Shown: positions 16,137-24,967 of the stretch, piece by piece
Numbering within the stretch: position 1 is the stretch's first letter
Layout: every line of letters begins with the position of its first letter
Origin: Pseudoprimorskyibacter insulae
GTDB lineage: Bacteria > Pseudomonadota > Alphaproteobacteria > Rhodobacterales > Rhodobacteraceae
DNA length: 64,000 nucleotides
Direction: 5' to 3'
Assembly (NCBI RefSeq): GCF_900302505.1
Contig: NZ_OMOJ01000003.1
Coordinates: 1 to 64,000, forward strand
The notes under the pieces: model-generated
Seen by the model: the letters and a program-made list of their open reading frames with translations, nothing else
Told to the model about the DNA's origin: nothing
Database searches by the model: none
Made by a program: the position numbers and the translations under genes

Positions 16137-18701
16137 TCAGATCGCAGAGCTAAGCCGTTTAAACTTGCCTTCAGCGTCCGTTAGTAGATCTTCAACTTCC
16201 GGAACCAATTCGTCAAGCATTGCTTTCCGTCCCTTTGACGCAGCCATTTCTGCCTCAGACAGAAAGTCGCTCAGATCAATCAACCCGACCATTCCCGTTG
16301 CGCCGACAGCGCGGTGAATTTCATCCACCGAATTGTCTGAAAGCTCGCGCATAGCGCTCAGGGCGCGGCGCACATCTTGGAACGCTTCGTTCAATAGCCG
16401 CAGGGCCGTTTCACTGCCCACAAGGTTGCACAATTCGGCAAAATCGGAATCGTCATCGCTCTCAGGCGCGGGTTCGGCCACCGATTGGCCATAGGCCGAC
16501 AAAGCGGCCTTAAGCTGGCCCATCTTCACCGGCTTATTGAGCACACCGTTCATACCGGATGCTTTCAGGCGCGCCGATTCATGCGCTTCGATCAAGGCCG
16601 TGACGCCGATGATAACCGACTTTTGGCAGGCGCCCTGTTCGCGGATAAGGCGGGTCGCTTCGCGGCCATTCATAACCGGCATCGACACATCCATTAGGAT
16701 AAAGTCATAGCACTGGTTTAAAGCCATCTCGACACCCTCTTTGCCGTCATGCGCAAGGTCTGGCGTAAACCCAAGACGGCGGACCATTTCGCTCAGAACG
16801 GTCAGGTTGACCTCGTTGTCGTCGACGATCAGCAAACGGCCGTTGTCTGGTACGACCAATTCGATTTCGTCGGTCGACGTGGCCTCTTTGCTGTCTTCCG
16901 GCACAGCGGGTTTCAGTGGGATATCAAACGAGAAACAGCTTCCTTCGCCGGGTGTGCTGTCTAGTGCCAGTTTGCCGCCCATCCGCTCAATCGCCAGTCG
17001 CGCAATCGGCAGGCCCAAACCTGTCCCGCTTTGGGCGGCAACTTCACTTGGGTTGACGGTTTCGAACTGCTCAAGCACGCGTTCCTGATCTTCGGGCGCA
17101 ATGCCTATGCCGGTGTCCCGCACCGCCACATAGAGCTGCACCGTGTTTGAATCGAGCGCGGCAAAGGTCAGCGAGATCGAAATTTCGCCGTTTTCGGTGA
17201 ATTTCACCGCATTGCCAGCAAGGTTGTAGATCGCCCGCGAAAAGGACGAAGGTCGCCCCATGAATTGGTCGCCAATCTGACTGCCCTGAATATCGACGCG
17301 CAACGTGTTGTGCCGTTCAGCAGCCAGCAGTTCCAATTCTTCCAGAATATCGGCAGCCACCTGTCCCGGCGCAAAGGGCGACGGCGGCTCTGAGGTTTCG
17401 CCAAGGCGCGTCAGTTCCAGAACGTCGTTGACCTGGCTAAGCGCGCGTTCGCTGCAATCTGCCGCCGTTTTCAGGAACTTGCGGTTCTTGTCGTCCAGTT
17501 GCTTGGAATCGATCAACTCCAACGATGCAATAAGACCATGCAGCGGGGTGCGCATTTCATGGCTCATAGTGGCCAGGAACATGCTCTTGGCGGCAGCGTG
17601 GCGCTGAGCGGCGGCAAGCGCCGAGCGCATGCGTTCTTCGGCACGGGCCTGTTCCGAGATATCCCGCACGAACCAGATCAGATTGGGCCGCCCGTCGGTG
17701 CCGATATCGGGCAACAACGCCACTTCGGCCGGGAATTCTTCGCCATTGGCGCGGCGGGCAGTGGCACGGGTCGGCGCATGGCCCGACAATTCACTGATCA
17801 GGTCGATCATGCGAATTTCGCCTGACTTTTCATCCACATTCGCCAGCGTCGTGATATCCAGCAATTCCTGACAGCGCGTGCCGGTCATAGCATGGCGGGT
17901 CAGGCCGAAAATCTCTTCGGCGCCGCCGTTGCAGAGGATCACCTCGCCATCCCGGTCGGTCACGATCACAGCCGACAAGGCCGATTGAAAGGCCTTGGCC
18001 AGCGTCTTTTCGGCCCGTTCCGTTTGCTGGGTCCGCGCCTCTAGATCCCGCCACAGGCTAACGGCCAGATAAAGCGATACGACCATCAACAGCAAAAGCA
18101 CCAGCGATTGCAGCATGAACCGGAACAGCAGCGCCCGTTCATCGGCACGCGCCGTTTCCTCCATCACGATGAAATGATGCAGCATATTGTTGCTGAGGCG
18201 TCGAACCTCGGGGCGCAGATCGGAAATCTGGCTGAGGAACGCGCCCATCTCAGCGATCGACGGGTCGAGCAAAATATCAATATGATCCGCAAGATCGTTG
18301 ATCTTGCCTTGCAGAGCCGCCAATTCAGTCAGCATTTCAGCGGGCACGCCCAAATGCAATTGCGCAGCATAAAGCACGTCGGCGCGGCTGAAGAAGATGT
18401 CAAACCGCACGCGCGCCCGGCGCCAGGCTTCCTCGGGCGCGGCGGCGTCCGTGGCCTTGGCGATCATCGCCTCATTCACCGCAACGCGCAGCGAAAGAAA
18501 ATCGACTTCGAGCTGAGCGACGGTCCAACCTTGGTTGTCGGTGTCAGCGGCGCGAACGGCATTCTGGCGTTCCTGAAAGCTAAACGCACTGGCAATGAGC
18601 GCCACGCAAGAGACCAAAAGCAGCCCAAGCAGAACCTGGGCTGTCAATCGCTTTGCAGAAAGCGTTAATCTGGAAACCTGTCGTGCAGGCACTCGCGCCA
18701 C
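16137..18701 (-). CDS. Hybrid sensor histidine kinase with receiver and Hpt domains
   Basis: An 854-residue inner-membrane kinase. Membrane helices are at about 22-42 and 195-216 with a periplasmic helical sensor between. A PAS domain follows (about 235-350), then HisKA with His381 in ATMSHEMRTPLH, an HATPase (NLAGNAVKF, DTGIGIAP, SGTGLGLPIA), a receiver with the phospho-Asp in FILMDVSMP, and a C-terminal Hpt with His about 796 (EIHRAVGATGMVG). All phosphorelay steps are thus in one protein. The start is GTG with no clear Shine-Dalgarno, seven bases after the stop of the secreted partner gene, so coupling is likely. The output partner may be the response regulator at 19442. Confidence 0.9.
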   Translation of the reverse strand: MARVPARQVSRLTLSAKRLTAQVLLGLLLVSCVALIASAFSFQERQNAVRAADTDNQGWTVAQLEVDFLSLRVAVNEAMIAKATDAAAPEEAWRRARVRFDIFFSRADVLYAAQLHLGVPAEMLTELAALQGKINDLADHIDILLDPSIAEMGAFLSQISDLRPEVRRLSNNMLHHFIVMEETARADERALLFRFMLQSLVLLLLMVVSLYLAVSLWRDLEARTQQTERAEKTLAKAFQSALSAVIVTDRDGEVILCNGGAEEIFGLTRHAMTGTRCQELLDITTLANVDEKSGEIRMIDLISELSGHAPTRATARRANGEEFPAEVALLPDIGTDGRPNLIWFVRDISEQARAEERMRSALAAAQRHAAAKSMFLATMSHEMRTPLHGLIASLELIDSKQLDDKNRKFLKTAADCSERALSQVNDVLELTRLGETSEPPSPFAPGQVAADILEELELLAAERHNTLRVDIQGSQIGDQFMGRPSSFSRAIYNLAGNAVKFTENGEISISLTFAALDSNTVQLYVAVRDTGIGIAPEDQERVLEQFETVNPSEVAAQSGTGLGLPIARLAIERMGGKLALDSTPGEGSCFSFDIPLKPAVPEDSKEATSTDEIELVVPDNGRLLIVDDNEVNLTVLSEMVRRLGFTPDLAHDGKEGVEMALNQCYDFILMDVSMPVMNGREATRLIREQGACQKSVIIGVTALIEAHESARLKASGMNGVLNKPVKMGQLKAALSAYGQSVAEPAPESDDDSDFAELCNLVGSETALRLLNEAFQDVRRALSAMRELSDNSVDEIHRAVGATGMVGLIDLSDFLSEAEMAASKGRKAMLDELVPEVEDLLTDAEGKFKRLSSAI

Positions 18702-18707
18702 CGATGA

Positions 18708-19196
18708 TTACTTATCCGACACTTCTATTTTCACAAGTTGCCAGATGCTGTAGGAAAAGACAGCTTCCGTACGATAGTTGGCGCTATCATCGTAGGGAAA
18801 CACAACCCAAAGGGGGCCCTTCTCTCTTACGCCATAGGGCTCGCCATCCTTGCGCAGTGCGACAATCGGGATGTTGCCTGCAATCGCGTCGCGCGGAACC
18901 TCGACCGTGTAGTCGTTCAGCGCCGTCATCAACAGGTCACCATCTGACGCCCCTGCCGCGGCTAGAATATCCTTCACCGACGGGCCCGAGAATTCGATCT
19001 CGCCCTCGGTCCATATCGTAGAAGTTGTAAAGCTTTGCTGCTCGATTGCCAGTAGATCGGCCTCGGAAAATTCGGCCCGAATCTCTTTGCTATTATCGAC
19101 GACTGTTAGCAGTACTTCCTGCGCTGTTGCGAAAGTCGCGACAAACATAACCGAAATGGTCGAAAGCACTGTCCAAAGGAAATTTTTGCGTTTCAT
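18708..19196 (-). CDS. Secreted protein with sulfite-oxidase-like (molybdopterin-binding) fold
   Basis: A 162-residue protein with a signal peptide (MKRKNFLWTVLSTISVMFVA, cleavage near TAQ). The mature part (SGPSVKDILAAAGASDGD, DYTVEVPRDAI, GPLWVVFPYD) resembles the short 'oxidoreductase molybdopterin-binding' proteins often encoded beside histidine kinases. No cofactor-binding Cys is present, so it is probably a sensory or ligand-binding relative rather than an enzyme. It is the first gene of a two-gene operon with the kinase and may bind the kinase's periplasmic sensor. AGGA precedes the ATG by seven bases. Confidence 0.65.
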   Translation of the reverse strand: MKRKNFLWTVLSTISVMFVATFATAQEVLLTVVDNSKEIRAEFSEADLLAIEQQSFTTSTIWTEGEIEFSGPSVKDILAAAGASDGDLLMTALNDYTVEVPRDAIAGNIPIVALRKDGEPYGVREKGPLWVVFPYDDSANYRTEAVFSYSIWQLVKIEVSDK

Positions 19197-19441
19197 TCAC
19201 ATGTCCTGTTTTACCACCCAAGGCCTAGCATACTCTCCCAGATGCTTTTTTCCTGATATCGAAAGATAGCTTAGACTATCAAAAACCAATACTGAAAATC
19301 GGTCGAGAATATCTCTGGTCAGCTTCAGGTGGAATGCTCCATACTACAGATGTGAGCGCACAGGATGGATGGATGTAGATTGCGGAAGAATTTTAGTGCT
19401 CTGACAACTAGTGCAAAACATAAACGGAATCGCTTCGAGCA
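19197..19441. other. Divergent intergenic region
   Basis: A 245-base, relatively AT-rich space between the divergent kinase operon and the response-regulator gene. It contains a short inverted repeat GATAG-CTTAGA-CTATC at 19265-19280 that could bind a regulator. No sigma-54 or sigma-28 core was found on either strand, and no small ORF with a ribosome site. Confidence 0.4.
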
Positions 19442-20110
19442 ATGACAAATGTAGACACAAAGCCTTCGAATGTCGAAGCAAACGCGCTTCAGGGTTCCCT
19501 GAACATCCTTATCGCAGACGACCATCGCTTGCTGGGCGAGGCCGTCGCCAACCTGCTCCGGGCCGGTGCAGGGTTTTATGTGAAAACCGCTGAAACCTAT
19601 GACGAGACTGTCAAAGCCATCAACAGTGACACGGTGTTTGACATTGTCCTTTTGGATTTGAAAATGCCGGGCATGGTCGGGCTCGACAGCGTAAAGGCGA
19701 TTGTCGAACGGTCATCCCCTGCCCGCGTGGTTCTGTTTACCGGCCAGATCGACCGGCACTTCCTGAACAGCGCGCTCGATATCGGGGTGCGTGGCTTGAT
19801 CCCCAAGACCATGCCGCTGCAATCGCTGACCAGTGTCATCCAACTGATCAACTCGGGTCAGGTGTTCGTTCCGATGCAGGAACTGAACGCCGCCGGCGAA
19901 AGCAGCGCAGGCACCGATGCAAAGCTGAGCGAGAAAGAACTGTTTGTTCTGCGTCTTGCGGCGGATGGCATGACCAACAAGGAAATCGCCCGCGACATGG
20001 GCGCGACCGAGGTGACGGTTAAAATGCACATGCGGTCGATCTGTAAGAAACTGGGTGCGCGCAATCGGGCGCATGCGGCCATCATCAGCCGCGAATTGGC
20101 CTTGTTCTGA
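19442..20110 (+). CDS. NarL/LuxR-family response regulator
   Basis: A 222-residue two-domain regulator: receiver at about 20-140 (acidic pair in IADDHR, phospho-Asp in IVLLDLKMPG, Thr in VLFTGQ, Lys in IPKTMP) and a C-terminal LuxR helix-turn-helix (LSEKELFVLRLAADGMTNKE and VTVKMHMRSICKKL). It activates or represses target promoters when phosphorylated. It is divergent from the hybrid kinase operon, which ends in an Hpt and so is a natural phosphodonor; this pairing is inferred. A strong terminator follows. Confidence 0.88.
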   Translation: MTNVDTKPSNVEANALQGSLNILIADDHRLLGEAVANLLRAGAGFYVKTAETYDETVKAINSDTVFDIVLLDLKMPGMVGLDSVKAIVERSSPARVVLFTGQIDRHFLNSALDIGVRGLIPKTMPLQSLTSVIQLINSGQVFVPMQELNAAGESSAGTDAKLSEKELFVLRLAADGMTNKEIARDMGATEVTVKMHMRSICKKLGARNRAHAAIISRELALF

Positions 20111-20131
20111 AGTCTCGAAACGTCCCTGCAG

Positions 20132-20157
20132 GGCCCGCATTGCGCGGGCCTTTTTTT
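20132..20157 (+). terminator. Rho-independent terminator after response regulator
   Basis: Seven-base-pair stem GGCCCGC / GCGGGCC with loop ATTGC followed by seven T residues, 22 bases past the stop codon. Confidence 0.92.
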
Positions 20158-20161
20158 ATCG

Positions 20162-20875
20162 TTATGCGGATTTCTTTTCGATCAGATCCCGCAGACGGAA
20201 AATCGCCGCCTTCTTGATCTGAGACACGCGGCCAGTGGTCACCTCGAGCACGGCGGCGATTTCGTAGACGTTCATTTCCTCGACATAGTATAGCTGAAGC
20301 ACCAGCGCCTCGCGCTCGGGCAGCTCTTCCAGCGCCTCGCGCAGCAGTCGCTTCATATCGTTCTGTTCAAGAAGGTCTTCTTGCGTGGGCGTGCGATCGC
20401 TGAACAGGATCGAATGATCGCTATAAACCTCATCAAGCGATTGAAGCTGGTTGACCTGAAACCGGGCCTCCCATTCCTTCAACTCGGGGACGGTCATTTC
20501 CAGTTCGGCGGCGATTTCTTCAGTCTCGGGCCTGCGCCCCAGCTTATGTTCCAGCGTCCGCTGCACCTTGGCCGCCTTCTGGCGCATGGTGATCGTGGCG
20601 CGGCACAGGTTGGAATTGCGCCGAAGCAGATCGACGATAGATCCACGAATGCGAATGGACGCGTAAGAGGCAAAGCTGACACCGTCGCGCACATTATAGC
20701 GCTGCGAGGCATCGACCAGCCCCAGATACCCTGCCTGAAGCAGGTCTTCGATCTCGGCGAATTTGCCAACGCGGCCTTGGAAATGCCAGGCGATGCGCTG
20801 CACCAGGTGCATATGCTCTTCCACCAGCTTTTCCGGTTTCAGTGCCTGCTGTTCGTATGATCGCGGGATCATCAT
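20162..20875 (-). CDS. fliA: Flagellar sigma factor sigma-28
   Basis: A 237-residue sigma factor of the FliA type. Region 2 shows EDLLQAGYLGLVDASQRY and the -10 recognition segment FASYASIRIRGSIVDLLR. Region 4 shows LEELPEREALVLQLYYVEEMNVYEIA with the helix-turn-helix TTGRVSQIKKAAIFRLR. It directs RNA polymerase to late flagellar promoters such as those proposed here for fliC, fliD and fliS, and is held by the FlgM encoded at 26871. Its ATG overlaps the flhF-like stop (ATGA), so it is the last gene of the flhA-flhF-fliA unit driven by the sigma-54 promoter at 24314. Confidence 0.93.
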   Translation of the reverse strand: MMIPRSYEQQALKPEKLVEEHMHLVQRIAWHFQGRVGKFAEIEDLLQAGYLGLVDASQRYNVRDGVSFASYASIRIRGSIVDLLRRNSNLCRATITMRQKAAKVQRTLEHKLGRRPETEEIAAELEMTVPELKEWEARFQVNQLQSLDEVYSDHSILFSDRTPTQEDLLEQNDMKRLLREALEELPEREALVLQLYYVEEMNVYEIAAVLEVTTGRVSQIKKAAIFRLRDLIEKKSA

Positions 20876-22101
20876 GCAAGACCTCCTTTACGTTCTGCCG
20901 CGCGCGCACGGGTCATCCCGGCGGGCTCGGGGCGTGTCTGGGCCTCTAGCCCGCCGACCATACGGTGGCGTCGAGATACCCATGCAAGGCGCAGGCCGAC
21001 ATCGGACAGCACCTCAAATTCTTCTGGATCAATCGGATCAAAAGCGTCGGCGGACAGAACCACCTGATCGGCCAGCCCGCGCCACGGCGCGGCAAGCCGT
21101 TCAATCGCGCGGCGGCGCAGACCAGCGGGCAGGACCAAGACAACCAAGGCGCCATCAGGGATCTGCTGGGCCGGGTCTGTCTGGCCGCTATCTGCACCGC
21201 GCCCCGAAATGATGGTGATCTGGCTGCCGTTTTCATCCGGGGTCGGGATGCGGCCATAAGGGGCGAACCGGCAATCCGCCGAAAGCAAAGCAGCCTTTTG
21301 GAACAGCAGCGCACCATCTGTGCGTGAATCGCTGCCCGTGAACACAAAACGCGGGCAATCAGAGCGACCAATTTCATCGCGCAGCAGCGCAAGTTGAAGC
21401 GCAACCAAAGACTTACCAGCCCCCGCAGGGCCAACCAAAACAACGTGCTGCGCCTGAAGCATCGGGGTTACGGGACGCTGCGGCTCATGCACCGGGGCTT
21501 CGGGCTCTGGTTGAATCTCCAGCTTGAAGATCCGGGCAAAGCCTGCGGGTTCCGCCTTGGGGGCCACATCCTCGGCGCGCAGGGCTTCGACCGGGAAAGG
21601 CGTGACGTCAGGGCCAATGATCGTATCTTCGGTAAGGCCAGACCCGGCGACGGGGCCGTCCTCATCCAGATCGTCGTCGAGAAACGGGTCTTCGAAGACC
21701 GGCTCGTTGTCGTTGATCTCAGGTTCGGGTTCGGCGACCGCCTTGGGCGCGACAACCGGCTGAGGTTTGAAGACTGGCTCGCGCTTGATGAACGGCTCAG
21801 CGCGCATGACAGGCTCAGGCTCGATCGGCTCATCCACGTCGATGTTGATCCGCGACGGTCGGGAAAAGATCGTCAGGCCCTTGGTGGCATCATCCACCGC
21901 TTTGGCCTCGGGCTTTGGGGCGATTTCTGGCGTGTGCCTTGCCGCCACCGGACCAATATCATTGTCGTCATCCGTGGCGGTGATTTCGAACATCCCACCT
22001 TGGGTTTCAGTCGAAAGGATCAGCGCATCCGGCCCCAATTCGCGCATGATGATGTTCATGGCTTCGGTGCTGTCTTTGGCGCGAACAGTCAGGCGTCCCA
22101 T
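20872..22101 (-). CDS. flhF: FlhF-like protein with degenerate GTPase
   Basis: A 409-residue protein. The first 45 residues (MGRLTVRAKDSTEAMNIIMR then ELGPDALILST) match the FlhF N-terminal B-domain start. A long Pro/Glu-rich linker (about 60-215) precedes an SRP-GTPase-like NG part with an intact P-loop (VGPAGAGKS). The other GTPase motifs look eroded: the DTAGR-type G3 appears as ISGRG and the TKLD-type G4 as SADAFD. FlhF sets flagellar position and number. The gene lies between flhA and fliA as expected. A pseudoenzyme that retains placement but not normal GTP hydrolysis is a reasonable reading. Confidence 0.75.
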   Translation of the reverse strand: MGRLTVRAKDSTEAMNIIMRELGPDALILSTETQGGMFEITATDDDNDIGPVAARHTPEIAPKPEAKAVDDATKGLTIFSRPSRINIDVDEPIEPEPVMRAEPFIKREPVFKPQPVVAPKAVAEPEPEINDNEPVFEDPFLDDDLDEDGPVAGSGLTEDTIIGPDVTPFPVEALRAEDVAPKAEPAGFARIFKLEIQPEPEAPVHEPQRPVTPMLQAQHVVLVGPAGAGKSLVALQLALLRDEIGRSDCPRFVFTGSDSRTDGALLFQKAALLSADCRFAPYGRIPTPDENGSQITIISGRGADSGQTDPAQQIPDGALVVLVLPAGLRRRAIERLAAPWRGLADQVVLSADAFDPIDPEEFEVLSDVGLRLAWVSRRHRMVGGLEAQTRPEPAGMTRARAAERKGGLA

Positions 22102-22114
22102 ATCAGCTCACTCC

Positions 22115-24250
22115 TCATTGTCCGCCCTGCGGCGGAAGTTGCGAGGCGCCCCCGAGCGTCCCGACGATTTCGATGCGGCGGTTTTCGGGCAGTTCCGAAA
22201 CCGCGATGACAATGGCGTCCGACCCATGCGCCCGTAGGAAGCCCGCAAAGGCGCGGCGCAGCGCGGCCGAGACCACAACAACCGCCTGACGTCCCTGCCC
22301 GGCCATGTCTTCGGACATGGTGGACAGCGCTTGCAGGATCTGCTGGGTCAGGCCCTGTTCGATCACCAGACCGACGCCTTGGGTGTTCGAGCGCAGCAGC
22401 AGCTCTTCAAGCTCGGGCACCAGCGTGATCAGCGGCAGTTCAGTGTTGATGGCGGCGATCTGTTGCAACAGCAGCGGCACCAAGGACGGGCGCAGGGCCT
22501 CAGCCATATCGCGGGGTTCCAGGTTGCGGCCTGCCAGTTCGGCCAGACCTTCCAGAATGGCCGGCAGGTCCGACACTGGGATACGGTCGGCCAGCAAATG
22601 GCGCATGACAGCCGTCAGCGTGTGCAGCGGCACCAGTTTCGGCACCACGGCATCCACCAGCGTCGGTGCGTGCTGCGACAGGCGTTCCAGCAGGTTTTGC
22701 ACGTCATCGGGGCCAAGCAGGCGCGATCCATGGGTGATCAGCAACTGGCTCAGATGCGTTGCGATCACCAGCGAGGGTTCGATCACGATATGATCGTCGG
22801 CCTCGGCCTCGGCGCGTTGATGCGGCAAGATCCAGATGGCATCCATGCCAAAGGACGGGTCTTTTACCTCAACCCCGCGCAGCTTGCGCGTGGACATACC
22901 ACCGGGCAGCGCCAGAACGCGGTCGGCATAGACGGTGTCTTCGGCCACAATCGCCTGCCCGACCTTGATCCGGTACTGGCTGGACTGAAGGCCCATTTCA
23001 TCGCGAATGCGCACGCCCGGCACCACAAAGCCCATGGCCTTGGACACGTCCTTGCGGATGCCGGTGATGCGGCTGACCAGATCGCCGCCTTCGGCCTCAT
23101 CGATCAGCGGGATCAGGCCAAGGCCAATCTGAATGGTGACCGGCGCGTAATCGGTGACATCCTCGGCGGTGATCACGCCGGAGTTTTCGTCGTCTTCCGT
23201 GGCCTGCGCCTGTGCGGCACGCAGGGCGTTGCGGGGGGCCGGTGCGCCACTTTGGGCCGCTTCCTCGCCCTCGCGGGCCTCGGCATTGCGGGTGACATAG
23301 GCAACCCCCGCTGCAATCACAGCAGCAATCAGGAACAGACCTGTCGGAATGCCCGGCACAAGGCCAAGGATCGCCAGAACCGCCGAAACCGGGATCCAGG
23401 CGCGGGAAATGCCGATCTGTTTGCCGATGTGACTGGCCATATCCAGATCAGACGAAACACGCGTCACGATGATCGCGGTGGCAATCGACAACAACAGCGA
23501 CGGGATCTGGGCCACCAGACCGTCACCAATCGACAGCAGAACATAGGTCTGGGCGGCTTGGCCAAAGCTGAGGGCGTGCTGGCTGGTGCCGATGATGATA
23601 CCGCCAAGGATGTTGGCCACGAGGATCAGGATACCGGCAATCGCGTCGCCCTTGACGAATTTCGATGCACCGTCCATCGCGCCGTAGAAATCGGCCTCTT
23701 GGCCCACTTCGGACCGGCGTGTGCGCGCCTCATCCGGGGTCAGGATTCCGGCGTTCAAATCGGCATCGATGGCCATTTGCTTGCCCGGCATCGCGTCCAA
23801 AGTGAAACGCGCCGACACTTCAGAGACACGGCCCGCACCCTTGGTGATCACGACCAGGTTGATGATCATCAGGATCGCAAAAACCACGATCCCCACAGCA
23901 AAGTTGCCGCCAATGACGAAAGAGCCGAACGCCTCGATCACCTGGCCCGCCGCACCCGCGCCGGTATGGCCTTCGGTCAGCACGATCCGGGTGGAGGCCA
24001 CGTTCAGCGCAAGGCGCAGCGTGGTGGCAATCAGAAGCAGTGTTGGAAAGCTGGAAAAGTCGAGCGGACGGTAGCTGTGCATTGCAACCATCAGAACAAG
24101 AAGAGACAGCAAGATATTGAACACAAAGAACATATCAAGTAGCGCAACCGGCAGCGGCAGAACCATCATGGCCACGACAGCCAGAATGCCCATCGGCAGC
24201 AAGGCGCTGCCCATCTGTTCGCCGCGGCTTTGTCCTGTTGCCGTGATCAT
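22115..24250 (-). CDS. flhA: Flagellar export gate protein FlhA
   Basis: A 711-residue protein of the FlhA/LcrD family: eight membrane helices in the first about 330 residues, with the conserved FHIPEP-region equivalent GRVSEVSARFTLDAMPGKQM and DADLNAG, then the large cytoplasmic domain that docks export chaperones. It forms the nonameric ring of the type III export gate and uses proton motive force. The frame stays open further upstream, but the ATG at 24250 gives the normal FlhA N-terminus and the upstream extension would cover the sigma-54 promoter. It is divergent from flgP. Confidence 0.95.
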   Translation of the reverse strand: MITATGQSRGEQMGSALLPMGILAVVAMMVLPLPVALLDMFFVFNILLSLLVLMVAMHSYRPLDFSSFPTLLLIATTLRLALNVASTRIVLTEGHTGAGAAGQVIEAFGSFVIGGNFAVGIVVFAILMIINLVVITKGAGRVSEVSARFTLDAMPGKQMAIDADLNAGILTPDEARTRRSEVGQEADFYGAMDGASKFVKGDAIAGILILVANILGGIIIGTSQHALSFGQAAQTYVLLSIGDGLVAQIPSLLLSIATAIIVTRVSSDLDMASHIGKQIGISRAWIPVSAVLAILGLVPGIPTGLFLIAAVIAAGVAYVTRNAEAREGEEAAQSGAPAPRNALRAAQAQATEDDENSGVITAEDVTDYAPVTIQIGLGLIPLIDEAEGGDLVSRITGIRKDVSKAMGFVVPGVRIRDEMGLQSSQYRIKVGQAIVAEDTVYADRVLALPGGMSTRKLRGVEVKDPSFGMDAIWILPHQRAEAEADDHIVIEPSLVIATHLSQLLITHGSRLLGPDDVQNLLERLSQHAPTLVDAVVPKLVPLHTLTAVMRHLLADRIPVSDLPAILEGLAELAGRNLEPRDMAEALRPSLVPLLLQQIAAINTELPLITLVPELEELLLRSNTQGVGLVIEQGLTQQILQALSTMSEDMAGQGRQAVVVVSAALRRAFAGFLRAHGSDAIVIAVSELPENRRIEIVGTLGGASQLPPQGGQ

Positions 24251-24313
24251 GCGTCCATTGTCCCTTCGGTGTCTGAGCGGTCCTGCCGCCCAACGATGTG
24301 TCGGGGAAAAAGC

Positions 24314-24329
24314 TGCAAGTCTCGTGCCA
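24314..24329 (-). promoter_or_regulatory. Sigma-54 promoter of flhA-flhF-fliA
   Basis: On the minus strand TGGCACGAGACTTGCA, a perfect match to the -24/-12 consensus, 64 bases before the flhA start. Confidence 0.9.
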
Positions 24330-24366
24330 GTCAGATTGCCCCTGACCGTCATGTTTTTGGCTGGTC

Positions 24367-24382
24367 TGGCATGGGGTTTGCA
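24367..24382 (+). promoter_or_regulatory. Sigma-54 promoter of flgP-flgT-flgA
   Basis: TGGCATGGGGTTTGCA, GG and GC 12 bases apart, 46 bases before the flgP start and back to back with the flhA promoter. One upstream activator site could serve both. Confidence 0.88.
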
Positions 24383-24427
24383 CAGAACGGGCCAATCGGA
24401 TCTTTCATCCATAGCCGCGAGGTTTAC

Positions 24428-24964
24428 ATGACACGTCTTCCACTCATCCGCGCAGGGGCCGGGCTTGCCATTGTCACGGCGCTTGGCGCTTGTATGTCAC
24501 AACAAGCGCAGCAGGCTTTGCCACCTGCCCCCACGCCCACCGCCAAGGCCGTCGCCCAGATCAAGGATGACGTGAACGCCATGCATGCCGACAGCGCTCT
24601 GCCGCCGGTTCTGGCCGCGCCGAAATACGTGCCGGTCGAACTCAAGGGGCTTGGGTTTTCACAGGTGTCCGCCCAACCGGGCAAAACACTGAACGAAAAG
24701 CGCCTGATGGCGATCCGCGCCGCCCGGCTTGAGGCGATGCGCGATCTGGTCGAACAGGTGCACGGCATTCATCTGACCGCCGACACGACGATCCGCGATG
24801 CGTCCGTCACCAATGACCACATTCGCGGCATCGTCGAAGGTGAATTGCGCGGCGCGCGGACCTTGCGCATCTCGCCCAAGGATGAGGACACCTTCACCGT
24901 CGAACTGGCGCTGGACGCCGACACTGTGCGCTACATTCTGCGTGCGGTGCGCATGGGGGTTTGA
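24428..24964 (+). CDS. flgP: Outer-membrane flagellar lipoprotein FlgP (LPP20 family)
   Basis: A 178-residue lipoprotein with lipobox LGAC at Cys22. The C-terminal half has the FlgP/LPP20 pattern KRLMAIRAARLEAMRDLVEQ followed by VHGIHL, and the SVTNDHIRGIVEGELRGA segment. FlgP forms an outer-membrane-associated disk around the flagellar L-ring in Vibrio, Campylobacter and Fla1-type systems, and is needed for assembly in R. sphaeroides. The ATG has GAGG five bases upstream. The operon continues with flgT and flgA. Confidence 0.88.
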   Translation: MTRLPLIRAGAGLAIVTALGACMSQQAQQALPPAPTPTAKAVAQIKDDVNAMHADSALPPVLAAPKYVPVELKGLGFSQVSAQPGKTLNEKRLMAIRAARLEAMRDLVEQVHGIHLTADTTIRDASVTNDHIRGIVEGELRGARTLRISPKDEDTFTVELALDADTVRYILRAVRMGV

Positions 24965-24967
24965 TCG

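Noticed and set aside
22331-24142. 603-codon plus-strand open frame opposite flhA
   Set aside because: Antisense shadow of a well-conserved gene; composition rich in Arg, His and Gln and no recognisable domain.
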